Origin: Asterias amurensis
Lineage: Eukaryota > Echinodermata > Asteroidea > Forcipulatida > Asteriidae
Assembly: GCF_032118995.1 (NCBI RefSeq)
Contig: NC_092652.1
Span: forward strand, 20,878,544 to 20,942,543
Direction of reading: 5' to 3'
Length of the DNA stretch: 64,000 nt
In this document: positions 1-11,841 of the stretch, in pieces
Layout of the letters: every line of letters begins with the position of its first letter
How positions within the stretch are numbered: the stretch's first letter is position 1
Position numbers and translations under genes: made by a program
The notes under the pieces: generated by a model
What the model saw: the letters and a program-made list of their open reading frames with translations, nothing else
The model's database searches: none
What the model was told of the DNA's origin: nothing

Positions 1-599
1 AACATACATGTACCCATTTTTGTGGAATACGTGAGGCCCTTTCATATGATGTATAGATTGTCAAAATAGCTTTTGTGTTTGAGGAAACGTGAACATCTGT
101 TTTCATGAATATAAAAGTCTTAGTTTTTTTGAATGACTTTTATATTTATGAAAACAGATGTAAACAGTATAATGAGGAGCTAACATTGTTTGTTATGTTA
201 AAAGTTGCACTAATAGTTGCTAGCTCATAAATGACAAAAAACAACTTCCACACCGGCTGTTGGAACCCTTAATAATGCTCCAAACATGAATAATTCACAA
301 ATACAAACTAAGGTGAACATTTTAACATGTGAACTTTTAGTGTACCCCAGTTAAAATCTAGGGACGAAGGCTTGAATCGTGTGGATTGATTGTTCAGACC
401 CTACGTGATTGTTTGGGGTTTCCCTCTTTAATGGTTGCCTATACCACATCTAAAACTGAAATTGCTTAACCACTACACGAGTATCTTCAGGTATATGGTT
501 CTTTCGAAAAAGATTTATAAAGAACAACTTTACATGTAGTGGTTATATATTTACAAACACTAATTGTTCGGTGTACACATCTAATTTTTCAAATCAGAA

Positions 600-700
600 C
601 TTAACCCCTTTAATCCTAACCCAATGTGTTTTATAAAATGGGTGGGATTCGAACATACAAGGTTTGCACTGCTGGAGCAGATCTCTTACCGCTGCTAGAG
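600..700 (-). repeat. tRNA-derived SINE fragment
   Basis: The minus strand reads TAGCAGCGGTAAGAGATCTG (A-box-like) and GTATGTTCGAATCCCACCC (B box). No cloverleaf closes, so it is a SINE head rather than a tRNA gene. Confidence 0.5.
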
Positions 701-1032
701 CAGGGCCCCATAGAGCTGCTTAGCGGTCGATGTTGTGCTTATTGGCGCAACTAGCAAACTTTTCATTTCATAACCTTGCTTAAGACATGTCAAAAGGTCA
801 CCAACATATCCATTTTTATGAAGTACGTAAAGCTCTTTCATATGATGTAAAGATTGTCAAAATAGCTTATGTGGTTGAGGAAAACATGAACTTATTAAAT
901 ACTGATGACTGTAGAAGAGACTAACTTATTGAAAGGGGGGAAATGTATTTTGAAAACGCCTTGAACGCAGACTATACACGAATGGATGCTTTATGGATGA
1001 GCACTGGAGCGTGGCAAGCCATATGCCCAATA

Positions 1033-1155
1033 ATTCGATAAACACTGTTTATCGCCGATAAACTATGTTTTTCGACCGATTAACACTGTTTTTCGAGAAA
1101 AACTATGTTTATCACATGATAAACATTATTTATCTCGATAAACACTGTTTATCGA
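1033..1155. repeat. Cluster of near-palindromic GATAAACACTGTTTATC units
   Basis: Six or so variants of a 16-18-bp near-palindrome (GATAAACACTGTTTATCG, GATAAACTATGTTTTTCG and similar) lie head to tail. A small frame across them (1,065-1,271) is meaningless. Confidence 0.7.
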
Positions 1156-1399
1156 AAAACTATGGAGGAAGAAAAAAAAAGAAAAAAATAGAATTTAGTG
1201 TTTGTAGAAACAAACACTACGTGTTCGGCTATTGTTGGGTCAGTGTTTTAATCAATAAAAAAGTGTTGTAAATAACTCGTCAAAGTTCAAAGAAATCAAA
1301 CGAAAATGTTTTCTTGATGTGTGATATGGTAAAGCATCAATGTCTGGTTTAGAAAGGTCAAAAGGGCAAGAGAAGGTCACCAACATACCCATTTTTGTG

Positions 1400-1830
1400 A
1401 AGTACGTAAGGCACTTTCATATGATGTATAGATTGTCAAAATTGCTTTAGTGGTTGAGGAAATGTGAACTGATGAATACTGACGACTGGAGTAGAGACTA
1501 ACTAAACGGAAGGGAAATGTTTTTGAAAACGCCTTGAAAACAGACTACGTACGTAAAGCCCTTTCATATGATGTACAGTATAGATTGTCAAAATAGCTTT
1601 TGTGTTTGAAGACATATAACCGAAAGGGAAATGTTTGTTGAAAACACCTTGAAAACAGACTACGTACGTAAAGCCCTTTCATATGATGTATAGATTGTCA
1701 AAATAGCTTGTCAAAATAGCTTGTGTGGTTGAGGATATAGGAGCTTATGCACAATGACGACTGGAGAAGAGACTAACTAACCGGGAGGGAAATCTTTGTT
1801 GAAAACGCCCTGAAAACAGACTAAAACGAA
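1400..1830. repeat. Degenerate tandem repeat, about 120-150 bp period
   Basis: CCCTTTCATATGATGTATAG plus ATTGTCAAAATAGCTT recurs at about 1,409, 1,557 and 1,674, with single copies at 30-90 and 830-890. AAAACGCCTTGAAAACAGAC alternates with it. Function unknown. Confidence 0.7.
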
Positions 1831-1874
1831 GCTATTTATAGGAGAAAAAAAAAAATACAAAAATAAACAAATTT

Positions 1875-1978
1875 TGGTCACCAAGTGGTCTCCCATCCAA
1901 ATACTGACTGGGCCCGATTTTGCTAAACTTCAATGACCGGACGAGAACCGGTGTTATCAACGCACTATGGTCGTAGAT
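1875..1978 (-). repeat. 5S rRNA-like sequence, copy 1
   Basis: On the minus strand it reads TCTACGACCATAGTGCGTTG, a 5S 5' end, and later CAGTATTTGGATGGGAGACC, matching the 5S internal promoter C-box region. The middle is diverged (GTTGATAACACCGG). Probably a 5S-derived SINE head or 5S pseudogene, since a full repeat body follows on the minus strand. Confidence 0.75.
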
Positions 1979-2234
1979 AAAGCTAATTAATTACTTTTGA
2001 AGAAAACTGACATGATGTTGAGAACGCCTCGAACGCAGACTAAAACGATCAACACGTGGTGCAGAGCGTGACTATGCTCCTCAATGCACCGCATACTTAC
2101 ACCTGGTGACCGCAATGCACCGCATGCTTACACGTGGTGACAAAGTACATGTACATGTAATTGTAAAATCTTTACGCGCAATCAATGGGGGAATTTTGTA
2201 GTTCTTTCTACATGAATTTTAGAATTTTCAACCT

Positions 2235-3260
2235 CGATTTTGAACCAGAAACAAGATCAAAAAGGGGTCATGTCTGCAAGGCGTTTATGGAGTTTTTATT
2301 GACCTTTCCGATGTTGTATTGATTGTAAGAATCCCTCATGTAGATCAAAAGTTTTGATTTTTTGAAATAATAAACTTTGAATTAGTGTATCTCGTCAACT
2401 GATGACGTCATCGTGACTAGGCCTGGGCGAATAATTTGAATATCCGGTTAGTGGCGAATAGGTTTTCCTATCCGTAACCGCGAATGCCTTTTTTTTCTTA
2501 ACCGGATATCCGCATAGGGCGCGAATACCTATTAACAAACCGGATAATTCTGTGATTACAACCGAGAAACCGGATAATCTTTAATATCCGAATATCCGCG
2601 GACGTCGGTCGACAACTGACATGAATTGTTTTGTCGGAATCCGTATGAAACTTCTATTAAAACAGCATAAAAAAGCATATATTAAGTATTTAACTATGCT
2701 CACCTCCTTGAAGAGTTAAAACGATGACATTTCTGACGTAATTTGTTCAAAGATTACAAAAGTTTTCCTTCACGTAGAGTCAATCACGATCAAAAGAAAA
2801 AGCAAGTCGCCATCTTAAAATTAGATACGGTCATTTTTATGAATGAACCGAGTGACACTGGTCTAAAACTAATATCAATCCGCCCATAACATCCCATTCA
2901 CAAACGAACAGCGCCCTCTAGCGGCAAAAAAATATTTTTTTTAATTATTTTTTTTTTAAATAGCGTCCTCTAGCGGCGAAAAAAACATTCGAATATCCAG
3001 TTAATTTCGGATAGTTGGCCAGCGGTATCCGAATAACAAAATTTCACTATTCGCCCAGCACTAATCGTGACGTAACAACTTTTGCATCATCTACTGGTTA
3101 TTGTCTACCAGTGTGCAAAGTTTCAACTTAATGCAAGCTTCGCATCTATGTTTTTTCTTGCAGACAATCGACAGCGAGAGGAAGAAGAAAAACCAAAAAA
3201 AAGAAAAAAACAAAAAATAATAAAGAGTTGTTCGGGCTGTTACCCGAACACCTAAAAATA
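2235..3260. repeat. Long dispersed repeat, copy 1 (interrupted by the hAT-like element)
   Basis: Segments 2,235-2,417 and 3,072-3,260 are continuous in the second copy at 3,620-3,979. They share GGGGTCATGTCTG, TCCCTCATGTAGATCAAAAG, GAATTAGTGTAT, GTCAACTGATGA, GACAATCGAC and GAGTTGTTCGGGCTGTT. The copy at 3,620 is effectively the empty site. Confidence 0.8.
2418..3063. mobile_element. hAT-like non-autonomous transposon (646 bp)
   Basis: The ends TAGGCCTGGGCGAATA and TATTCGCCCAGCACTA are inverted repeats with the TGGGCGA motif common in hAT ends. Perfect 8-bp duplications ATCGTGAC occupy 2,410-2,417 and 3,064-3,071. The interior repeats CCGGATA and ATATCCG motifs and GCGCCCTCTAGCGGC. There is no transposase. 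It interrupts the repeat that is intact at 3,620-4,032. Confidence 0.88.
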
Positions 3261-3269
3261 AATAATACA

Positions 3270-3378
3270 AAATTTGGTCGCCAATTGGTCTCCAATCCAA
3301 GTACTGACCAAGCCCGATTTTGCTTAACTTCAGTGATCGGACGGGAACTGGTGTTATCAACGCAGCACAGTCGTAGAT
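3270..3378 (-). repeat. 5S rRNA-like sequence, copy 2
   Basis: The minus strand reads TCTACGACTGTGCTGCGTTG, then CCGTCCGATCACTGAAGTTA, AGCAAAATCGGGCTTGG and AGTACTTGGATTGGAGACC, which is recognisably 5S rRNA. It is followed downstream on the minus strand by GTGTTCGGG and CCCGAACAACTCT and a T-rich tract, so it heads a larger repeat. Confidence 0.78.
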
Positions 3379-3619
3379 AAAATACAATAAAATCGATTTG
3401 AACCTGAAGCCAAGGTCAAAAGGTTAAACGCCTTGAACGAAGACTATTCTACATGAAGCTTTTTCGCGCTCTATGGATGATCACTGGAGCGTGACTCTCC
3501 CGCACAGCTAATACACTACACGTTGTGTGTATGCCTAAGTGTAATGTTTATGCACATACCAACGGGGGATTTACGTTGTTCTTTAGACGTGAATTTTGAA
3601 ATGTTCAACCTCTCTTTTG

Positions 3620-4032
3620 AGCCGGAAGACAAAATCAAAATGGGGTCATGTCTGTGAGGCGTTTACGGAGTTTTTAATGCCCTTTCCGATGATGTATTGA
3701 TTGTAAAAATCCCTCATGTAGATCAAAAGTTATGATTTTTTGAAATAATAAACTTTGAATTAGTGTATTTCGTCAACTGATGAGGTCATCGTGACTTAAC
3801 AACTTTAGTATAATCTACTGGTCGTTGTCTACCTGCATGCAAAGTTTCAACTCTATGCAACCTTCGCAACTTTGCTTTATCTTGCGGACAATCGACTCTG
3901 AGAAGAAGACGAAAAACTAAAAAAAAAAAAAAACGAACAATAACATAGAGTTGTTCGGGCTGTTGCCCGAACACCTAAAAAAAAAACGAACAATAACAAA
4001 GAGTTGTTCGGGCTGTTGCCCGAACACCTAAA
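3620..4032. repeat. Long dispersed repeat, copy 2, with duplicated foldback tail
   Basis: Uninterrupted copy of the repeat above. It ends in two tandem copies of GAGTTGTTCGGGCTGTTGCC plus CGAACACC (3,949-3,979 and 4,002-4,032) with A-rich spacers. Open frames here are not genes. Confidence 0.75.
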
Positions 4033-4040
4033 AAAAAACC

Positions 4041-4278
4041 TTGTCACAGGAAGTTGCGTGCTTTCAGATGCTTGATTTCGAGACCTCAAATTCTAAATCT
4101 GAGGTCTCAAAATCAAATTCGTGGAAAGTTACATCTTTCTCGAAAACTACTTCATTACAGAGGGAACCGCTTCTCACATTGTTTTATACTATCAACCTCT
4201 CCCAATTACTCGAAACCAAGTAATATTTTATGCTTGAAATTATTTTGAGTAATTACTAATAGTGTCCACTACCTTTAA
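4041..4278. mobile_element. TTAA MITE, AGGCAGTGG family, 5'-truncated
   Basis: Right end AGTGTCCACTACCT|TTAA with the internal AACTTG/GAGGTCTC stem of the family; the left terminus is missing. Overlapping small frames are repeat shadows. Confidence 0.75.
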
Positions 4279-5094
4279 TATGTGTAAGTGTATTGTGAAA
4301 GGCCCTACTGATTAGACTTACAATTTCTTTTTTAAACAAAGAGACCCCTCTGCGAGTCTGGCCTATGAGCTCAGTGGAGCCCTGTTCGAATCCCGGCTCA
4401 TGTTTTAAAAACATACAAGAGTATAACAGAATAGTTAAATGACATTGGATTGCCCATCAAAGGACCATGGAGGCAATACACTGTACAGATCCATGGTGGA
4501 TAAATCAATCGCTACAAATGTCCACGTCCAATCAACATGTATGTACATGTACTGGGTATAGACATGCCCAGCCACTGAGTTCTGTATGCATTTGGAGCAA
4601 CATGGTCGTAACTGATTCTCAAATTTCTCAAATGTTTCATATTGAGGTCTATGTGTACTGTAACCCTTGCACCCCCTGAGCAGATTTAATTCTGAACTTG
4701 ATCCAAGATCAATGGTGATGTGTTTAAAGACAAATCACCGTGCTCTGGAAAGGGGGGGGGGTGCCAGGTTTAACAGTGGGTGGGGTGTTACATTACAACA
4801 CTAACATTCTGCTGCGACACTTAACACTGGGGCCTCGCATAGAGCTCAGATCTGGTATGTAACGAAGGTGTGAGACGCTGGAGGAAAAAGAAAAACTAGG
4901 CCATGGGTGTTGAAATGTAAATTTATGTCTCTTTAGTCAAAGTAAATGAGAACATTTATGTCAGCTCCACTTTATCCTACAAATAATTGTACCCTGTAAA
5001 CCCCCACACCTGCAAAACAAGAACAACAACAACAACAACAAAATTAACAACAACCACAAAATAAAACAAAACCAACAAGCATTATTTAGCTTAC
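4279..5094. other. Smad4 intron without further genes
   Basis: A B-box-like GTTCGAATCCCGGCTC at about 4,378 suggests an old tRNA-SINE. A G-run lies at 4,751-4,759 and an (AAC)n stretch at about 5,020-5,045. Nothing else recognised. Confidence 0.5.
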
Positions 5095-5124
5095 CTGTAT
5101 GTTGGAGAGTCAAACCTGACAAAT
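5095..5124 (-). CDS. Smad4: Smad4, 30-nt micro-exon at the MH1-linker junction
   Basis: Only 30 nt are coding. With one base carried from the previous exon it reads DLSGLTLQHT, equivalent to DLSGLTLQ after the MH1 domain of vertebrate SMAD4. The minus-strand acceptor is CCCTTACAG|ATTTG and the donor is ATACAG|GTAAGC, phase 1 at both ends, so including or skipping the exon keeps the frame. The intron to the preceding exon is about 3.05 kb. No linker or MH2 sequence appears between 1 and 5,094, so the remainder lies off the left edge. Confidence 0.93.
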
Positions 5125-5237
5125 CTGTAAGGGTTTTTAAAAAAAACAAGAGACATTTGAAAGGTAAAATCCAAAATTTGAATAAGTAGTTGTTCATAAA
5201 ATGATAAATAAATCAATTGACTGAATACTATACTGTA

Positions 5238-6130
5238 CACATAATAATAATAATAATAATAATAAAGAATATTTATAGGGCGCCAAAATCCACCAAAATG
5301 AGGTGCTCAAGGCGCACAGGAGGGGAAACCACACACAGCAAGAAAAATAAGACAAATAGACCAGTTACATATAGGCGAGATTAAACAAAGTGGTTTTCAA
5401 CTTAACCTTGAAAGTATTGCGGATTTGTAGAGGCAAGTTATTCCAGAGTGTGGGTCCAGCATGGGAAAATGACCTATCGCCCCATGACTTGCTACTCTTA
5501 GTAACTTGAAGCAAGCATGTATTGGAAGATCAGAGAGATCGCACAGGAGTATAAGCTTTAACCAAAGAAATGTTATGTATAGGAGCAGAACCATTGATGC
5601 AATGAAAGATAAGCAACAGAAGTTTGAAAGTAAGACGAGATTCGACTGGTAGCCAGTGTAGTGACTTCAGAACCGGTGTAATGTGAGTGTGTTTCCTGGT
5701 AAGAGTGACAATGGGAGCAGCTGCGTTTTGTAATTTTTGTAGTTTAGAAAGTTGAGTTTGGGGTAAGTGAAAAAGAAGACCATTACCGAAATCCAGCCGA
5801 GAAGAAATGAGAGCATGGACTATTTTCTCAGTGGCTGGACGGGTCAGGTATTTGCGGATCAAGCCAACATTTCTCAACTGGTAACGAACAGATTTAAACA
5901 CATTGGATATATGACCTGACACAGACATTGTACAATCGAAAGTTATACCAAGATTTCTGCAAAAATGAGAGAGAGGAATCACAGAATCAGCAATCTTGAA
6001 AGAAGTAACATCGATCTTATCTAATTGAACCTTAGAACCAAATAATAGAAACTCAGACTTGGCACAATTCAATTTAAGAGAGTACACACTCAACCAGCTA
6101 CAAATATCCTCCACACATACTATGATTTCA
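5238..6130 (-). pseudogene. 5'-truncated CR1/L2-like LINE, 3' end of ORF2
   Basis: The minus strand encodes the C-terminal domain that follows reverse transcriptase in CR1/L2-type elements: NVGLIRKYLTRPATEKIVHA, SSRLDFGNGLL, LQKLQNAA and LKSLHWLPVESRLTFKLLLL. The frame breaks near 5,530 and resumes as SWGDRSFSHAGPTLWNNLP, then FKVKLKTTLF. The 3' end is CGCCCTATAAATATTC followed by (ATT)n at 5,240-5,265. It sits in the Smad4 intron in Smad4 orientation. Confidence 0.9.
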
Positions 6131-6520
6131 AAATGTACAAAATAAATAGGCATGGTGGGGCATTCAAGTCAAAAAGGGGGAGGGGTCAAAACAAAACACA
6201 AAGATGTGTTGAGCCATGCAGTGGTATGCAGCCACGATGACCATCCAAGGCCTGGAATTACACAAATGCCAAAAGCCTATTAAGATTTTCAAATGAAAGC
6301 GCCCTTCGGAAAATAATGGCCTTGCCCTCTCAAAGATAAACTTCTAGGCCTGCCTATCCCTCCTCCTCCCCTATGCCTCATAGCCTAGCCCATGACAAAA
6401 TGCATCAGTCATACAATGTTACGTGTACTTTTTGTACAGCATGTACATGTATACGCATAAAGTATGTCAACTCAAAATCAGCACATTGCTGCAAGGCCAC
6501 ACCACATGTCCTGTCCAACA

Positions 6521-6861
6521 TTAAAGACAGTGGACACTTTTGGTAATTGTCAAAGACTAGTCTTCACTGTTGGTGTGTCTCAACATATATGCAAAAAATA
6601 ACGAACCTGTGAAAATTTGCGAGATAACAATGAAAGAAAAAACACCCTTGTCACACGAAGTTGTGTGCTTTCTGATGCTTGGTTTCGTGAACTTCAGTTC
6701 TAAACTTGAGGTCTCGAAATCAAATTCGTGGAAAATTACTTCTTTCTCGAAAACTACGTCTATTACAATGTTTTATATTATCAACCTCTCCCCATTAATC
6801 AAGAAAGGTTTTATGATGATAGTTATGCTGAGTAATTACCAATAGTGTCCACTGCCTTTAA
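6521..6861. mobile_element. TTAA MITE, AGGCAGTGG family
   Basis: TTAA|AGACAGTGGACACTTTTGG ... CCAATAGTGTCCACTGCCT|TTAA. TTAA at both ends and about 25-bp inverted termini suggest a piggyBac-type transposase in trans. Confidence 0.85.
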
Positions 6862-7130
6862 ACTGGGTCTCAATTACAACATGAATGTGCCTTTGTGATG
6901 AACCTTCACGCTGTGTAGAACAGACATGCACTCATGGTGCAGTTACTCATAATTGACCCATGTGAAGTTTTTGTAAGAGCTACATGTACAACACAAGGTT
7001 AAGGATTTACTCATTTGTATGTCATAATGGATACTGTACACAATTTAGCACTAGGGGGGCTTCAGTTTTGGAGGAATATCCACGAGACCGCAAGACTTTT
7101 ACAGTTGTAGCTCAGAATGTTTATGGGCGG

Positions 7131-7450
7131 CACTCAGCACAATTGAACGATAAATTATTGTGGAACATTCAACATTTGAATATCGTTCTTTTGAGACTAA
7201 GAAGATTCAATTGTATTTATCTGTTGAAAAAAGCAGAATAAAACAGGGGAACAGAAGCAGACCATGCCAGATTTCAACGACCAGAACCAAAATTGGAAGA
7301 TTCTGATTCATGAGCTATTTTCAGCACAATTGAAAGAGATAACCTGTGAGACTCAAATTTGAACATCATTTTTTTGAGACAAAGAAGATTCAATTGTATC
7401 CATTGAAAACAAAGAAGAGGAAAATAAAACAGGGGAAAAGAAGCAGACCA
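7131..7450. repeat. About 185-bp direct duplication in a Smad4 intron
   Basis: TCAGCACAATTGAA, then TTTTGAGAC, AAGAAGATTCAATTGTAT and AAAATAAAACAGGGGAA, then AGAAGCAGACCA occur in the same order at about 7,135-7,256 and 7,320-7,450. Confidence 0.75.
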
Positions 7451-8163
7451 CGCCAGCCACCAGCCGCCAGAGGCTCCAACTGACAGCTGCAGACAACGGA
7501 CTGCACCGTTGTTGCCGCCAAAATGCTTATTCCAGGAAAGCCTATCTTCCACCTCAGTAAATTTATTGTCTGGTTTCAGCCAACAGTTGCCAGCAAAATG
7601 TCAAGGCTAAGGTTAGACCAGCTGTGGGATTGGTACATTGACTGTACTGGTGTCTGGTATGTAGTTTATAAATGTTTGGCTGGTTATATGTAAGAACTCG
7701 GAAATAAACACTTAGACTGATACATGTAGAACATTATGCACATAATTGAAGGATTGGTACTTGGTGTGAACTTGAAGATCTGTTAGAATTGTTTAAAATT
7801 TATACAATGCAACTTTGCCCCGAACAAGGAGAATAGCTTTTCTTTGTAAGGTGCTACAAACATATGTGCAAGAAGACCTTTGATTGTTTTAATCCAATAT
7901 AAATGTAGATTATCACAATAAAACCTGTGAAAGTTTCAATTTAAACTTTGGAGCGATTACGTCACAATCTGAGCCATGTGTTATACAGAAACTTTGAAGC
8001 ATTAGAACTCCTAAAGACGTTCAGAGCATATTTATCTAATTGTTGAGTCTTTCCACTTTCAGAACCAACACTATTTAAAAGAGATATTCACATGATGTTA
8101 CTGCAAACCTCTCTTAGTTATAAATATACTTCCCCAAAAAACTATGCAAAGTTTCAAACCCTA

Positions 8164-8373
<210 letters not shown>

Positions 8374-8393
8374 TCAAAAAGTGGTTTAAGTTT

Positions 8394-8594
8394 GATTAAG
8401 ACTATCACAACCGCTGTGGAATAAAGTCCAACTATACCCAAAAATGTTGCTGATACATTTGATTAAGACTATCACAACCGCTGTGGAATAAAGACCAACT
8501 ATACCCAAAAGTGTTGCTGATTCATTCGATTAAAAGACTATCACAACCGCTGTGGAATAAAGTCCAAACAAACCAAAAAATGTTGCTGATACAG
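8394..8594. repeat. 67-bp tandem repeat, three copies
   Basis: GATTAAGACTATCACAACCG plus CTGTGGAATAAAG begins at 8,394, 8,461 and 8,528. It lies in the Smad4 intron, 42 bp from an exon. Confidence 0.92.
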
Positions 8595-8639
8595 GTATGA
8601 AGAAAAGAAAATCACAAATAAAATCCATTTTCACTTCTG

Positions 8640-8880
8640 TAACTCTCACATTTTTCCCTACTTTGACTACTCTACCCATCCACAGTGTTCACTTTTCTCA
8701 ATTTCACTTTTTTCATTGTCACTACTCTCACGATTTTCACTACTCTCACGATTTTCACTACTCTCACAATTTCACTACACTCATTTTTCACTACTGTAAT
8801 CATTTTTGCTACTCTTGTTTTCACTACTCTCACCTTTTTCACAACTCTCGTTAACTGCTCTTCCCTCCCATTTTCACAAC
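8640..8880. repeat. Degenerate 18-19-bp minisatellite (TTTTCACTACTCTCACGA)
   Basis: Many variants of a CACTACTCTCAC core. Long His/Ser/Tyr or Val/Lys frames across it are artefacts. Confidence 0.85.
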
Positions 8881-8899
8881 TATGGTCAATTTGAATAAA

Positions 8900-10330
8900 C
8901 AATTTAAAACATGTAGTAAAGTACATATTATATTAATAAATAAATTTAAAAACAAAAATTATAATCAAAACATGCATAGATCTACCAGAATACTGGAAAT
9001 GTAAAAGGTAAACAACTGATCATCAAAGCACCAGTGCAAACAGAAAATATTAATTTGACATTATATTGGTCACGCTTTTGTTTGAACCTTTAGAGTCTGT
9101 CCCACATCCCCCACCTCCTACTTCCTGCAGAACCTGAAAACAACTTAAGTCAATAACATACGTACAATTAAAATTAAGAACCTGTTCATGAATGTATTTA
9201 AAATTATCAGTAGAAAAAACAAAACAGACAATGAACCTAGGTACAGAAATTTCCAAAGTCCTTGACCACAATTTCATCCTTGAGAAAAGTCTTTTGTTGC
9301 TAGTTTTAAATCCACATTGAACATGCTCGCTGTTCCTACAATTAAAAGAGGATTACAGTACTTAAAGGCACAATGTATAGCGCCCTTGGATTTTTTTACA
9401 CGTTCATTTGTCTTAATCCTACGTGTATCAGAAAGGAATACGGTACTTTAAGGCAAAGTATACAATTGGAATTTAAAAAAGTACATTTCAAAAGGTGACG
9501 TCAAATTTTTTAAAATATCGCAAATCCGGCGAGCGATTGTGTCAGTGTAGGAATAATAATCCCTAATAAGAAAACACATTGTAAAAACAATGGTACTAAA
9601 ACTAGACAGAATAGAATTCAAATGTGGGCATGTATTGAAATTCCTATACATTTAAATTCTATTCAATATCTAAAAATATATTACATTTGACCATGGAGCT
9701 ATAGATCCATGATTTGACTTCAATTCTTGTTATTGGGGGGAAGGGACTTCAAAGCAAATCAGCCATAAATGAAACTTTACCAATTGAAAATAAACCCCCA
9801 CCCCTAAACCCCCCCCCCCCCCCCACCACCCCAAACACAACAACACAAAAATCCCATTCCAACACAACAGATGAACAGAAACCACCAAAAACACAAATCA
9901 GCGTCTGTGGACCTCCAAAAATCCATCAGTGTAGTAGGAGTAGAGTAATCCAGGGAAACACAAGATCCCATTGCGCTCAAGTTGGCATATATTCCAACAT
10001 ATTCCATCCAAGCCGGGATATTGGGACAAATTCATTAGAGCTCTGCGATCAGACAACTGGTCTCCACAGTGGCTCCAGTTGGCTGTGGTTCTAGGGGACA
10101 GTCCATACATAATTCAATAGCCACAAATCCATTACTGCCAATATTTTGTCACTCGAACCTTCAATACATCTGTAGTGGAGATTAGTTTTCCCGAAGGTTT
10201 ACAGTGGCTGGAAGATGCTAAGTGTAGGCTTCTTATCTGTGCCCTTTGTGTACGTAATGTGTACAGTGTACATTTCACCAAGAAATGTAAACGGTTTCTG
10301 GTTAAATAGTGGCATTCTATGAGTTGATAA
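8900..10330. other. Smad4 intron, no gene seen
   Basis: AT-rich, with a C-run at 9,808-9,823. No splice-flanked coding block recognised on either strand. Confidence 0.5.
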
Positions 10331-10716
10331 TTAAAGGCAGTGGACACTATTGGTAATTGCTCAAAATAATTATTATCATAAAACCTTTCTCAGTGACGAC
10401 TAATGGGGAGAGGTTGATAATATAAAGCATTGTGAGAAACGGCTCCCTCTGAAGTGCCATAGTTTTCGAGAAAGAAGAAATTTTCCATGAATTTGATTTT
10501 GAAACCTCAGATTTAGAACTTGAGGTCTCGAAATCAACCATCTAAACGTACACAACTTCGTGTGACAAGGGTGTTTTTTCTTTCATTATTATCTCGCAAG
10601 TTCGATGACCGATTGAGCTCAAATTTTCACAGGTTTGTTATTTTATGCATGTGTTGAGATACACCAACTGTGAAGGCTAGTCTCTGACAATTACCAATAG
10701 TGTCCACTGCCTTTAA
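10331..10716. mobile_element. TTAA MITE, AGGCAGTGG family (full-length reference copy)
   Basis: TTAA|AGGCAGTGGACACTATTGG ... CCAATAGTGTCCACTGCCT|TTAA with matching termini of at least 24 bp. The interior holds a second palindrome (TGAAACCTCAGATTTAGAAC / TTGAGGTCTCGAAATCA). Confidence 0.92.
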
Positions 10717-11754
10717 AGAGATGGTGGAATACACCATTCCTCTACATAATTCACCTTCATAAATGTACTACGTGCATCAAACTACACTTTGTTATTCCAG
10801 TTTTCAGTAGACACAAAATGTTGTTGATTTAACAAAAAAAGTTTTTCTATTATTACCTACATACCTGTAAATATACTATGGATACTTATAAATATGTAAA
10901 TTATCACAAATTACAATCACTCACTAAAATTCTTGTTACATGTTGAAAATTTGTGACCAACTCAGAGCAAAATAAGAATGGTAGACCCTGTGTGCCCATG
11001 ATATTACTTTAGTTCTTTTCAACAAATGTTTATTTACAGAGGCCACAGCTGTCTTTACATTGGTTGGCTGTTCTTAGCCTTGATGCCCTTACAAAAAAAA
11101 CTATAAAAATGTAGACTTTCTGACATTCAGCGAAAGTGACCTTGCCCCTTGAGGAATGCAAATACTGGACCAGATTTCAAGAAAAGCAAACGATGTACAG
11201 GCACCGGTCAAAAACGGTAGCCTATCAATGCAATAGATTGTATTTTGGCTGGTAACCTTAATCTGATATTGAGCACCTGTTATAAAAGGTACACAAATTT
11301 AAAAGTACCTAATATCTAACAATCATATGTACATTGTTTGGTTCACCTTAAATTGCAGTCCTGTTTTAGAGTTAATAACCCATGTTACATTTTGTACACA
11401 TTTACGATACATGGTAATGCTCCATAGATGATAGTGAACGCTTAAATTACATGTAATGGTCGCAGTTAATTGTATCCTGTAGTGACAAGGGGGCAGTGAC
11501 TAGCATTGACAATGACAGAACATCACTCTGTATTCCAATAGAATACATGCACTGTATAATTAACAACACACTGTCAATTATTAGATGAAAGGCCTATATG
11601 GATTTGAGCAATGGGGATTATCCGTCCACGGTTTCTTGGAAATTCTCAATGCTTCCTTGGTGATTGAATTAAAACACACAAAGATGTGTGTACTTTACAA
11701 GGTCTGCTGTATCATGTACAATGTACACGTACTACTACCATGTGTCAGTATACT

Positions 11755-11793
11755 CATGGAGGAATAAATTAGAAATAATTTATTCCTCCATGG
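11755..11793. repeat. Short perfect hairpin
   Basis: CATGGAGGAATAAATTA and TAATTTATTCCTCCATGG surround a 3-4-nt loop. GGAGGAATAA ... TTATTCCTCCA recurs more loosely at 17,288-17,334. Confidence 0.65.
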
Positions 11794-11841
11794 TATACTT
11801 TACGTGCTTTAACCCTAAACCCTGACCATAACCTGTAGTTT

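Noticed and set aside
1875-1978. Functional 5S rRNA gene
   Set aside because: The middle of the molecule is diverged and the sequence is fused to a dispersed repeat.
8597-8926. His/Ser/Phe-rich and Val/Lys-rich frames
   Set aside because: Produced by the CACTACTCTCAC minisatellite.
9714-10094. 126-codon Pro/Thr-rich frame
   Set aside because: Starts in a C-run and shows no domain or splice context.
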